Shown here piece by piece: positions 17,361-25,499 of a stretch of 64,000 bases of DNA. The DNA is from Chitinophagaceae bacterium. GTDB lineage: Bacteria; Bacteroidota; Bacteroidia; Chitinophagales; Chitinophagaceae. The stretch covers positions 37,865-101,864 of the forward strand of contig JAEUVO010000001.1 of NCBI GenBank assembly GCA_016786885.1, read 5' to 3'. The translations under genes and the position numbers were made by a program. Every line of letters starts with the position of its first letter. Position 1 is the stretch's first letter. Below the pieces are notes generated by a model. It ran no database searches. It was not told the DNA's origin and worked only from the letters and a program-made list of their open reading frames with translations.

Positions 17361-18392
17361 CTATATCGCCTTTATAATAATACGCAGACTCCAAATAATC
17401 ACCATCAATCCAACACATATCAGCATAGTACGTAACGGTAATTTTCCGGCCAGTTTTGCTGCCACGGGAGCTGCAATGGCGCCCCCTATCATCAATCCTG
17501 CAATTACCTGCCAGTGTGTAATACCAATAAAAACAAAAAATGACATGGCACTTGATAAGGTGACAAAAAATTCACTTAAACTCACACTTCCGATCACATA
17601 CTGCGGGCTTCTGCCTTTCGCAATTAATGTGCTTGTGACCAACGGCCCCCAGCCACCTCCGCCAAAACTGTCTAAAAAGCCACCAGCACCAGCCAGCCAG
17701 CCGGCCTTCTTTACTTTTTTTGCTTTTTTATTTCGCTTGTATGCCTGGTATAATATTCTTACCCCAAGTATCATGCAGTAGGCTGCTAAAAATGGCTTAA
17801 TGAAATTTCCATACTTTTCACCAGCCCACACCAATGCCCCTGCTCCGGCGATGGCCCCTAACACACCCGGTATTACCAATACTCTAAAAAGTTTTTTGTT
17901 TACATTACCAAATCTATAGTGGCTATAACCACTTGCAGCGCTGCTGAATATTTCAGCAGTATGTACACTACCACTGATGGCTGCCGGGCTCACACCCATA
18001 CTCATTAGCAGGCTTGTACTTGTTACCCCGTACCCCATACCCACGGCACCATCAACTAATTGAGCTAAAAAACCTGCCAGCATAAAAAGATAAAATGAAG
18101 TATCAATACTTGAAACAGCCGATTGAACAAGTGTAGCAAGAGGGGCATACCCAACATACCTCACTACAAAAAAACCAATAATCATTAATGCAAAAGTGAC
18201 CAGCAAAATGGTGGCTACCCTTTTCCATTTTCTTTCATTTCGGATATTACCATGTACTTCCTCGGGCTGTAAAACTGCTTCTTCCACAGCCTCAGCACCA
18301 TTATCTGCGTGTTCCGGTACTCCTAAATTCTCAAGCGGTAATGCCTTATTTAGTGATACTGTCTCCTTTATTTTATTTTCCGTATAGATCAT
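17361..18392 (-). CDS. TauE/SafE (TSUP) family permease
   Basis: 343 aa. About 55 N-terminal cytoplasmic residues precede roughly eight TM helices. The family's two repeats are visible through the Gly-rich motifs DGAVGMGYGVTSTSLL and DSFGGGGWGPLVTSTL. TSUP proteins move sulfite, sulfate or organosulfonates across the inner membrane. It starts 9 bp after cysN, so it belongs to the cysH-cysD-cysN transcript and is the likely sulfate importer or sulfite exporter of this pathway; the direction cannot be told from sequence. Confidence 0.88.
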   Translation of the reverse strand: MIYTENKIKETVSLNKALPLENLGVPEHADNGAEAVEEAVLQPEEVHGNIRNERKWKRVATILLVTFALMIIGFFVVRYVGYAPLATLVQSAVSSIDTSFYLFMLAGFLAQLVDGAVGMGYGVTSTSLLMSMGVSPAAISGSVHTAEIFSSAASGYSHYRFGNVNKKLFRVLVIPGVLGAIAGAGALVWAGEKYGNFIKPFLAAYCMILGVRILYQAYKRNKKAKKVKKAGWLAGAGGFLDSFGGGGWGPLVTSTLIAKGRSPQYVIGSVSLSEFFVTLSSAMSFFVFIGITHWQVIAGLMIGGAIAAPVAAKLAGKLPLRTMLICVGLMVIIWSLRIIIKAI

Positions 18393-18401
18393 AAATTCCT
18401 T

Positions 18402-19643
18402 TTACTGAAACAACACAGCGGCAACAGTATTATTACTTGTTTCATCAATCAGAACAGCACTGCCATTGGTATTAAGTTTAGGATACGAATCATACACTAA
18501 AGGTGAAGCTGTTTTAATAATAGCTTTCACTACTTCATTCAGCTTTACATCTCCCTCTGCTGATTGCTTCTGCAATGAGTTTACATCCAGCTTGTAGTCT
18601 ATTTTTTTAATAATGCTTTTTACCAACCTGCTATTGTGCTGCAGTAAATACTTATTACCGGGTTGTAAAGGCTTCTCATCCATCCAGCAAAGCAAAACTT
18701 CCAGTTCATTATTTACTTGTGGCAGATTATCGGATTTTACGATAGTATCCCCTCTGCTAATATCTATATCATCGGCTAAATGAATAATGGCTGGTTGCGG
18801 AGCAAATACTTCATCAACTTCTGATCCTCCCGTTTCAAGCTTTGAGATAGTTGAATTAATTTGTTGTGGCAAAACTGTTACCTTATCACCCTTCCTGTAA
18901 ATTCCACTTACAATCTTTCCGGCATATCCTCTATAATCATGTAATTGTTCAGTTTGAGGACGAATGATCAATTGTACCTGGAACCTGCTGTCAGTAAGAT
19001 TTACATCGTTACTAACAGAAACTTCTTCCAGGAACTCCAGTAAAGGCTTACCCTCATACCAATCTATCAGGTCAGATTTTTCAACAATATTATCTCCGTT
19101 CAGAGCACTTATAGGTATATAGCTGACGTTTTTCAGCTCCAGCTGTTTAGCTACCTTACTGTACTCAATCAGGATATTGTTATATACATCCTGCGAATAG
19201 TCCACCAGGTCCATTTTATTTATCGCCACTACTACATGCGGAATTCTTAGTAAAGAGGCAATAATTGAATGACGGCGGGTTTGTTCAACCACACCCTGTC
19301 TTGCATCGATCAGGATAATGATAAGATTCGCATTAGATGCTCCTGTGATCATATTCCTCGTATATTGAACATGACCGGGCGCATCCGCTATAATAAACTT
19401 TCTCCTTGGTGTAGTGAAATACCTGTAAGCTACATCGATAGTAATACCCTGTTCTCTTTCAGCACGGAGTCCATCGGTCAATAAAGCCAGGTCGACAGAA
19501 CCATCCGTTCTGTTCTTTGTTGATTTTTCCAAAGCTTCCAGCTGATCGATCAGGATATTCTTACTGTCGTACAATAAACGGCCGATCAGTGTACTCTTCC
19601 CATCATCCACACTGCCGGCTGTAATAAATCTCAATAAATCCAT
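18402..19643 (-). CDS. cysN: sulfate adenylyltransferase GTPase subunit
   Basis: 413 aa. EF-Tu-like GTPase that drives APS synthesis with CysD. G1 is GSVDDGKSTL near residue 10, G3 is DAPGHVQYTRNM near 91, G4 is NKMD near 146; domains 2 and 3 (beta-barrels) follow. It ends at residue 413 with no fused CysC APS kinase, which fits the APS-reductase-type CysH upstream. It lies 32 bp after cysD and 9 bp before the permease gene. Confidence 0.95.
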   Translation of the reverse strand: MDLLRFITAGSVDDGKSTLIGRLLYDSKNILIDQLEALEKSTKNRTDGSVDLALLTDGLRAEREQGITIDVAYRYFTTPRRKFIIADAPGHVQYTRNMITGASNANLIIILIDARQGVVEQTRRHSIIASLLRIPHVVVAINKMDLVDYSQDVYNNILIEYSKVAKQLELKNVSYIPISALNGDNIVEKSDLIDWYEGKPLLEFLEEVSVSNDVNLTDSRFQVQLIIRPQTEQLHDYRGYAGKIVSGIYRKGDKVTVLPQQINSTISKLETGGSEVDEVFAPQPAIIHLADDIDISRGDTIVKSDNLPQVNNELEVLLCWMDEKPLQPGNKYLLQHNSRLVKSIIKKIDYKLDVNSLQKQSAEGDVKLNEVVKAIIKTASPLVYDSYPKLNTNGSAVLIDETSNNTVAAVLFQ

Positions 19644-19675
19644 ATCTTATTTTTTGAATCATTTTGAAAACGTAA

Positions 19676-20584
19676 TTAGAAATAACCATTTTTTTTTCTG
19701 TCTTCCATGGCCGCTTCTGTCACTTTATCATCAATTCTTGTCTCTCCCCTTTCACTGATCCTTGTCGAAATAATTTCATTGATCACCTCATCGAGTGTAG
19801 CAGCATTTGACTCAACAGCAGCTGTACAGGTCATATCGCCGACTGTTCTGTAACGAACACTTTTCTTTATTACAATATCATCCTGTGCTGGTTGTACATA
19901 TTCACTAAGTGCTACCAGTTGGCCTTCATGTTCAATTACTTCCCTTTCATGCGCAAAATAAATTGACGGCAGGTCAATCTTTTCTTTGCGGATATAATTC
20001 CAGATATCGAGCTCGGTCCAGTTACTGATCGGGAAAACTCTTACATTTTCCCCTTTATGAATTCTTCCATTATAAATACTCCATAACTCCGGTCGTTGCA
20101 ATTTAGGGTCCCATTGACCAAACTCATCTCTCACGGAAAAAATTCTTTCTTTGGCCCTCGCTTTCTCCTCATCTCTTCTTGCCCCACCTATACAGCAATC
20201 AAATTTGAATTCTTCAATAGTATCTAATAATGTATAAGTCTGCAGCCAGTTGCGGCTCGGAAATTTCCCTTTTGGCTCTGTAAGCTTTCTTTCAAGAATT
20301 GTATCTTCTACTTTTCTTACAACTAATTCAGCTCCCACTTCCTTTGTCAGCCAATCACGGAATTGCAATGCTTCAGGAAAATTATGCCCGGTGTCAATAT
20401 GCACCAATGGGAAAGGAATTGCTCCCGGAGAAAAGGCCTTTCTTGCAAGGTGAACCAACGTAATAGAGTCTTTCCCTCCGCTGAAAAGTAATGCCGGACG
20501 TTCAAACTGGGCTGCTACTTCCCGAAAAATATGAATGCTTTCCGCTTCCAACTGCTCCAGATAATTCAACTGATATAAACTCAT
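19676..20584 (-). CDS. cysD: sulfate adenylyltransferase catalytic subunit
   Basis: 302 aa. PP-loop (N-type ATP pyrophosphatase) enzyme making APS from ATP and sulfate. The PP-loop is LLFSGGKDSITLVHLA near residue 33. Also present are CCIGGARRDEEKARAKER and the C-terminal SERGETRIDDK segment of the family. Cytoplasmic, works as a CysD-CysN heterodimer. An operator copy (C) lies 18 bp upstream of the ATG, in the gap after cysH. Confidence 0.96.
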   Translation of the reverse strand: MSLYQLNYLEQLEAESIHIFREVAAQFERPALLFSGGKDSITLVHLARKAFSPGAIPFPLVHIDTGHNFPEALQFRDWLTKEVGAELVVRKVEDTILERKLTEPKGKFPSRNWLQTYTLLDTIEEFKFDCCIGGARRDEEKARAKERIFSVRDEFGQWDPKLQRPELWSIYNGRIHKGENVRVFPISNWTELDIWNYIRKEKIDLPSIYFAHEREVIEHEGQLVALSEYVQPAQDDIVIKKSVRYRTVGDMTCTAAVESNAATLDEVINEIISTRISERGETRIDDKVTEAAMEDRKKNGYF

Positions 20585-20599
20585 ATTATGTTTTTATTT

Positions 20600-20634
20600 G
20601 TCTACTTGATTCGTAGACTTTTATTATAAAAAAA
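20600..20634 (-). promoter_or_regulatory. sulfur-block operator, copy C (cysD)
   Basis: GTCTAC (20600-20605), N7, GTAGAC (20613-20618) is a perfect 6+6 dyad, followed by N9 and seven A (20628-20634). It sits in the 51-bp gap between cysH and cysD. Confidence 0.7.
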
Positions 20635-20635
20635 T

Positions 20636-21340
20636 TCACTGCTTCACAGATAAATGCAACCCGCACTCCTTTTGAGATGACTCCCACCACCACCTCCCGG
20701 CTCTTGCATCCTCGCCTGCTTCAATAGCTCTTGTACAGGAAGCACAACCAATACTAATAAACCCTTTATCATGCAATTGATTGTAGGGCACATTATATCG
20801 ATTGATATAATCCATCACTTCGTGATATGTCCAATTGATTAAAGGATTAAGCTTATAGAGTTGCCTGTTCTCATCCCACTCAATAAGAGGCATATTGCGG
20901 CGATTCGCAGATTGTTCATTTCTCAACCCAGTCACCCACACTTTAGCACCGCTCAATGCACGGTTCAACGGCTTTACTTTCCTGATATGACAACACTCTT
21001 TTCTATTATCCACCGATTCATAAAAGCTATTAATTCCTTTTGTCAGTGCGAATTCCTCAACATCTCTTGCTTCAGGGAAAAAGACTTGTATTGGCTGTTT
21101 ATACCGGGCTACTGTTTTATCCAGTAGTTCATATGTTTCATTGAATAATCGTCCTGTATCGATAGAAAAAATTTTGACAGGCAGATGGTTTCTGAAGATT
21201 GCGTCTGTAATGACCTGGTCTTCCTGGCCCAGCGAGGATGAAAAAACAACTTTACCGGGAAAAGTTTCTGATACAGACCTGAGTATATCCTCCAATGAGG
21301 ACTGCTCAAGTTTGCTTATATATTCCCTGGTCAGTTCCAT
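20636..21340 (-). CDS. cysH: APS reductase-type CysH
   Basis: 234 aa. PP-loop reductase with KVVFSSSLGQEDQVITDAI near residue 30. It has the paired cysteines KECCHIRKV (about 116-118) and a later CASC (about 200), the CC...CxxC pattern that binds a 4Fe-4S cluster in enzymes reducing APS directly; thioredoxin-dependent PAPS reductases lack it. The C-terminal ECGLHL carries the catalytic Cys. It yields sulfite from APS. No sulfite reductase or CysC is in the window. Operator copy D is 12 bp before the ATG. Confidence 0.92.
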   Translation of the reverse strand: MELTREYISKLEQSSLEDILRSVSETFPGKVVFSSSLGQEDQVITDAIFRNHLPVKIFSIDTGRLFNETYELLDKTVARYKQPIQVFFPEARDVEEFALTKGINSFYESVDNRKECCHIRKVKPLNRALSGAKVWVTGLRNEQSANRRNMPLIEWDENRQLYKLNPLINWTYHEVMDYINRYNVPYNQLHDKGFISIGCASCTRAIEAGEDARAGRWWWESSQKECGLHLSVKQ

Positions 21341-21350
21341 TTACTTATAT

Positions 21351-21384
21351 CCTACTTTATTTATAGACTATATAGTTAAAAAAA
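21351..21384 (-). promoter_or_regulatory. sulfur-block operator, copy D (cysH)
   Basis: CTAC (21352-21355), N7, ATAGAC (21363-21368; one mismatch to GTAGAC), N9, then seven A (21378-21384). The A tract ends exactly where the peroxiredoxin coding sequence ends. Confidence 0.6.
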
Positions 21385-22020
21385 TTATTTGTCAGGTTGC
21401 GGAGTATAGCGCAGGTACGGTTTGATTTCTTTTACCCCTTTTGAAAACTTCTTAACCGCATCGGCAGTAGATATAGATGGCACAACAATAACATCTTCCC
21501 CCTCTTTCCAGTCAGCAGGAGTTGCTACACTATAATTAGCGGTTAACTGCAGAGAGTCAATTACCCGGAGTACCTCATAAAAATTACGTCCTGTAGATGC
21601 CGGGTAAGTAATAATAAGTTTTACCTTTTTATCAGGCCCAATTACAAATAATGAACGAACGGTGAATGTTTCAGAAGCCTTTGGATGGATCATATCATAT
21701 AAAAAAGCAACTACCCTGTCCGGATCTGCAATAATGGGAAAATCAACATTACAATGCTGGGTTTCATTGATATCCTTAACCCAACCCTGGTGGCTATCCA
21801 AGGGATCCACACTAACAGCCAGCACTTTTACGTTCCTTTTTCTGAATTCTTCCTGTAACAACGCTGTTCTGCCAAGTTCAGTAGTACATACAGGAGTAAA
21901 ATCGGCCGGATGCGAAAACAGAATACCCCAACTGTCTCCAAGGTATTCATGAAAGTCAATATCTCCAGATGTTGTCTTAGCTTTGAAATTTGGTGCAATA
22001 TCACCCAGATGTAAGCCCAT
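21385..22020 (-). CDS. 1-Cys peroxiredoxin (Prx6-like)
   Basis: 211 aa. The start MGLHLGDIAPNF is chosen over in-frame codons back to 22098, which would run across the promoter and operator. The peroxidatic Cys is in SHPADFTPVCTTELG (about residue 45), and the long C-terminal arm with the ATPADWKEGEDVIV motif is that of Prx6/1-Cys enzymes. It reduces peroxides in the cytoplasm. Operator copy E overlaps its -33 region, so it is regulated with the sulfur genes, which suggests a role in sulfide or thiol stress. Confidence 0.9.
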   Translation of the reverse strand: MGLHLGDIAPNFKAKTTSGDIDFHEYLGDSWGILFSHPADFTPVCTTELGRTALLQEEFRKRNVKVLAVSVDPLDSHQGWVKDINETQHCNVDFPIIADPDRVVAFLYDMIHPKASETFTVRSLFVIGPDKKVKLIITYPASTGRNFYEVLRVIDSLQLTANYSVATPADWKEGEDVIVVPSISTADAVKKFSKGVKEIKPYLRYTPQPDK

Positions 22021-22040
22021 ATGTATAACTTTTATAGTTG

Positions 22041-22081
22041 CGAAAGTAGTGTAAAATTGATTCCCTACCAAGCTGGTAGAC
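22041..22081 (-). promoter_or_regulatory. peroxiredoxin promoter with operator copy E
   Basis: Minus strand: -33 TTG at 22069-22071, 20 bp, then TACTTTCG (22041-22048), a TAnnTTyG variant. The dyad CTAC (22065-22068), N7, GTAG (22076-22079) covers the -33 element in the same register as copy B. No A7 extension here. Confidence 0.6.
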
Positions 22082-22118
22082 TTAAAGCCTTTTAACAAAC
22101 AGCTGTTAGCCAGGCAAT

Positions 22119-22526
22119 TTAGAGGGCTAGGTCTTTTAAGGTCCTGTTTTCCAGTATAGCCAATGATGCATCCCTTACTTCAATCATCATATCATGCAAT
22201 CCGCATTTTTTTTCATCACAGTTCTTACAGCGTTCATAAAAATACAGGCTTACACACGGCAGCATGGCAATGGGGCCGTTTACCAACCGGATGATGGTTG
22301 CCACTTTAACTTTGGCAGGATCTTTCTTTAAAAAATATCCACCCCCCTTCCCCTTTTTGCTGTCAAGAATATCAGCCTTTTTCAATTCAAGTAATATGTT
22401 TTCCAGGAACTTCAGCGGTACTTTCTTTTTCTTTGAAATTTCGGAAATAAGAACGGGCCCCTGATTATACTTCTCGGTAAGATAAGCAAGAGCTTTAAAT
22501 GCATATTGTGATTTCTTGGAAAGCAT
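22119..22526 (-). CDS. Rrf2-family transcriptional regulator (sulfur block)
   Basis: 135 aa. N-terminal winged helix MLSKKSQYAFKALAYLTEKY with recognition-helix region VPLKFLENILLELKKADIL and the Gly-rich wing KKGKGGGYFL. The C-terminal half holds four cysteines (LPCVS, then ERCKNCDEKKCGLH), a pattern common in Bacteroidota Rrf2 proteins and able to hold a cluster or sense thiols. By position it is the best candidate for the CTAC-N7-GTAG operators, acting like CymR or other Rrf2-type cysteine regulators. It sits 14 bp after the OsmC gene and 98 bp before the peroxiredoxin start. Confidence 0.9.
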   Translation of the reverse strand: MLSKKSQYAFKALAYLTEKYNQGPVLISEISKKKKVPLKFLENILLELKKADILDSKKGKGGGYFLKKDPAKVKVATIIRLVNGPIAMLPCVSLYFYERCKNCDEKKCGLHDMMIEVRDASLAILENRTLKDLAL

Positions 22527-22540
22527 GTTTTAAATATACG

Positions 22541-22933
22541 TTATTCAATAACCAGTTTATAATTGACAGGGGAGTTTTTCCTGAGCATGGCTGATACACC
22601 ACAATATCTTTCTAAAGAGAGCTCTATTGCCTTTTTCACTTTCTCTTCGTTCTCTCTCCCTGTTTTTATCTTATAAGTGATCAGGATATCTTTAAAAACT
22701 TTGGGATGCTCTTCCGTTTGCTCAGCTTCGGTTTCTATGACCAAAGAAGAGAAATCAACTCTCATCTTTTCCAGTATATCCACTACATCCACACCGGAAC
22801 ACCCGGCCAGCCCTGCTAATAACAGCGCTTTGGGACCAAAGCCATTTTCCTTATTCCCATCCAGCTGTATGGTATTATGATCCTGTTTACTTTCAAATTC
22901 ATGTAGCCTTTTCCAGGTCGTGATTGTCTTCAT
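22541..22933 (-). CDS. OsmC family protein
   Basis: 130 aa, normal size. The two redox cysteines of OsmC/Ohr proteins are visible in LAGLAGCSGVDVVDIL (about residue 45) and LERYCGVSAML (about 109). OsmC/Ohr enzymes reduce organic or fatty-acid peroxides in the cytoplasm; this YhfA-like branch is less studied. It overlaps the CDF transporter gene by 4 bp and is 14 bp before the Rrf2 gene, so the three are one transcript. Confidence 0.88.
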   Translation of the reverse strand: MKTITTWKRLHEFESKQDHNTIQLDGNKENGFGPKALLLAGLAGCSGVDVVDILEKMRVDFSSLVIETEAEQTEEHPKVFKDILITYKIKTGRENEEKVKKAIELSLERYCGVSAMLRKNSPVNYKLVIE

Positions 22934-23922
22934 GCCAATTCGTGTTTTTTATTTCTAGAAATATTTTCTAACGTCCATTTCATTTCTTTCTCAAAATTAT
23001 TCTTTCTTTCCGGACAGTTTGTTTTTTTACAAATCCTGCATGAAAAAGGCAGGCAACCATCCGAGTGTACAAATAACTCTAATGATTCTCCAAACTCTTT
23101 CCTGATCAATGAGCCCAAATGGTCTATTTCCCTATGCGCCTCATGAATATTATAGTACCACGGAACAGTAAGATGACAATCAACATGCAGCACACTACCA
23201 TACTTAATTACCCGCAGGTTGTGCAGATCGATCCAGCTTTCCTGCCGGTTAGCATTTAATATCTCCACCATTCTACCTAATATATCCATATCTGCTTCAT
23301 CCATTATTCCTGCAATTGACCGCCTTAGGATTTTATAACCTGTTATTATAATAATAGTCCCGAACAAAATAGCCACCAAACTATCTATCCATTTTAGTTT
23401 TGTAAACAGGAGTAATAAAAGCCCTCCAACAATACCAACTGTAGACAAAGTATCGCTTTGCAGATGCCTGCCACTGGCAATTAATGCCAGGGAATTATTC
23501 TTTTTTCCTGTTGCAAGACAGAAATATCCAATAATGTAATTTGCCGCTGCTGTAGACGTAACAAGCCATATCCCAACATCCAGCTTATGTAATTGGACAG
23601 GATTAATAAGATTTTGCACTGCTTTATACAGAATAATCGCACCGGCACTGCTGATAAGCGTTCCCTCAATAGCTGATGAAATAAACTCAGCCTTGCCATG
23701 TCCGTAAGGATGATCAAAATCTCTTGGTTTTGCAGCTATATAAAGACTATACAAGCCAATAAAGCCGGCAGCAACATTCACTATACTTTCCAGGGCGTCG
23801 GTAAGAATTGCAACAGAGTGAGTAGTATAGTAAGCAATAAACTTTATAGCCAGGATAATGACTGACAGGGTTGCAACCCATTTTTGTACCCTGAGGTTTT
23901 GTTGTTCTTTCCTTAGATCCAT
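22930..23922 (-). CDS. CDF-family cation efflux transporter with Cys-rich tail
   Basis: 330 aa. Six TM helices in residues about 12-210. The metal-site motifs are LTDALESIVNV in TM2 and SDTLSTVG in TM5: the usual HxxxD is ALESI-like in TM2 (Asp kept) and GRHLQSDTLS in TM5, consistent with Fe, Mn or Zn transport. The cytoplasmic domain follows (about 210-290). The tail holds a four-Cys cluster (GCLPFSCRICKKTNC), unusual for CDF proteins and a possible extra metal or Fe-S site. First gene of the CDF-OsmC-Rrf2 unit. Confidence 0.88.
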   Translation of the reverse strand: MDLRKEQQNLRVQKWVATLSVIILAIKFIAYYTTHSVAILTDALESIVNVAAGFIGLYSLYIAAKPRDFDHPYGHGKAEFISSAIEGTLISSAGAIILYKAVQNLINPVQLHKLDVGIWLVTSTAAANYIIGYFCLATGKKNNSLALIASGRHLQSDTLSTVGIVGGLLLLLFTKLKWIDSLVAILFGTIIIITGYKILRRSIAGIMDEADMDILGRMVEILNANRQESWIDLHNLRVIKYGSVLHVDCHLTVPWYYNIHEAHREIDHLGSLIRKEFGESLELFVHSDGCLPFSCRICKKTNCPERKNNFEKEMKWTLENISRNKKHELA

Positions 23923-24037
23923 ACTACTTATACTTCACCTTTTCCTGAATACTTACCAGTAAAATTCGCTAAAGAAATAGTTATTATAATATCAGTAAAC
24001 CGAAAGTACTGAAATAAAATGGCCTGAAACAGATCAT

Positions 24038-25486
24038 TTAATTCACTGCTTTTCTAAATAAGGATTTGAAGAAACGAGCAATTTTTGTATAGAAATCTTT
24101 ATTAAATAGTTGAGAATCCCGCATTGCCTTATAATTAAGAAACAGGCCGATCGGGACAAGTACAAATGTCGCCATCCACATCCCGGTGAATGGTGTCAGG
24201 GTATTTTCTTTTGCAAACTTCTCACCTGTAGTACTCGAAAAATAAAACAGCATGAAAAAAACAATGGCAAAGATCAGGGGGGTGCCCAGTCCTCCTTTCC
24301 TGATTATTGAACCCAGCGGTGCCCCTATCAGAAATAAAACAACACAAGCCAATGAAAGAGCAATTTTCCGATGCCACTCGATTTTATGTTTCCGGAGATT
24401 TCTGTCTTTGTCTTTTAATGTCTGCGTGAGCGACTCGGAACTGATCCGAACAGAACCTGCTGTACTTTTTGCCATCTGGTTCACATTTACCATGGCGGAA
24501 TCTGGTAATAATTCATCAAAGCTTTTTACCTTTTTTAAATCCATAATACTGTCAACCGGTTGTAGAGTAGCCCAACTTGTATCAAGCAGTGAAGAAAACT
24601 GCAGGAGATTAAACATGTCTTTTGTCGTCTGTTCTTTTACTCTGCTATTTTCTCTTTTCAGTGAATCAATTGCCTTATCCAGTTGCCGCATACTGAACAT
24701 TTTCTCATTATTCTTATTCACACTATCAGCAGTTCGGTTCGTGAAACCAAGATTACTGAGGTCAAATTGCTTTTTATACTCTTTGAAACCGATACGGACA
24801 AATTCTGTGTTTGCACTTTCGTATATATTTCCTCTTTCCTGGTACCGCCAACCATCTTTGAGGTTAAATTCAAGGAATCGTTTATTTTCTGTAACCCGCA
24901 TAATACCACTTTTGGCTACAATAAAATTATCCTGCAACATATTTCCTTGTTCATAAACAATAACATCCCGGATCACACTGTCGTTTGCTTCTTTCTTTCC
25001 GATCTTGATAGCGAAACCGCTGATCTTATCATAAAACACTCCTTCTTTTAAATCAAATGCCGGTTTTGCATATACGATATCGGCCAGTAACGTTCTTGAT
25101 TTCAAATTGGCAACCGGGATTACATAGTTCGAAAAAAGAAAAGCTATACCGCTAATTAAAAGGCTTACAAAAAGTAATGGACGCATAAACCGCATCAGGG
25201 AAATACCGGCTGATTTAATTGCCACCAGTTCGAAGCTCTCCCCCAAATTTCCAAATGTCATTAATGAAGAAAGAAGTATGGCAAGGGGTAATGCCAAAGG
25301 AACCAATACGGCACTTTGATACAAAATAAATTCGAGGATAACATGTGTACCTAATCCTTTCCCTACAAAATCATCTATATACAACCAGAAAAACTGCATC
25401 ACCAGTACCAGCAACGTAATAAAAAACGTTGCGATAAAAGGGCCAATAAAGGCTTTAACAATCAGTTTATCAAGTTTTTTGAACAC
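24038..25486 (-). CDS. LptF/LptG family LPS-export permease
   Basis: 482 aa. YjgP/YjgQ domain: three N-terminal TM helices (about 12-125, including QSAVLVPLALPLAILLSSLM), a long periplasmic beta-jellyroll and linker (about 130-370), then three C-terminal TM helices (HRKIALSLACVVLFLIGAPL onward). It forms part of the inner-membrane LptB2FG complex that extracts LPS. LptF and LptG cannot be separated with confidence here. The middle domain is longer than in E. coli (about 360 aa in total there), as is usual in Bacteroidota. Confidence 0.88.
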   Translation of the reverse strand: MFKKLDKLIVKAFIGPFIATFFITLLVLVMQFFWLYIDDFVGKGLGTHVILEFILYQSAVLVPLALPLAILLSSLMTFGNLGESFELVAIKSAGISLMRFMRPLLFVSLLISGIAFLFSNYVIPVANLKSRTLLADIVYAKPAFDLKEGVFYDKISGFAIKIGKKEANDSVIRDVIVYEQGNMLQDNFIVAKSGIMRVTENKRFLEFNLKDGWRYQERGNIYESANTEFVRIGFKEYKKQFDLSNLGFTNRTADSVNKNNEKMFSMRQLDKAIDSLKRENSRVKEQTTKDMFNLLQFSSLLDTSWATLQPVDSIMDLKKVKSFDELLPDSAMVNVNQMAKSTAGSVRISSESLTQTLKDKDRNLRKHKIEWHRKIALSLACVVLFLIGAPLGSIIRKGGLGTPLIFAIVFFMLFYFSSTTGEKFAKENTLTPFTGMWMATFVLVPIGLFLNYKAMRDSQLFNKDFYTKIARFFKSLFRKAVN

Positions 25487-25499
25487 TTATCTTTATTAT

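Noticed and set aside
24252..24956. 234-codon plus-strand frame inside the LptF/G gene
   Set aside because: Antisense shadow of a recognisable permease; low-complexity Ser/Phe/Leu composition and no promoter or homologous pattern.
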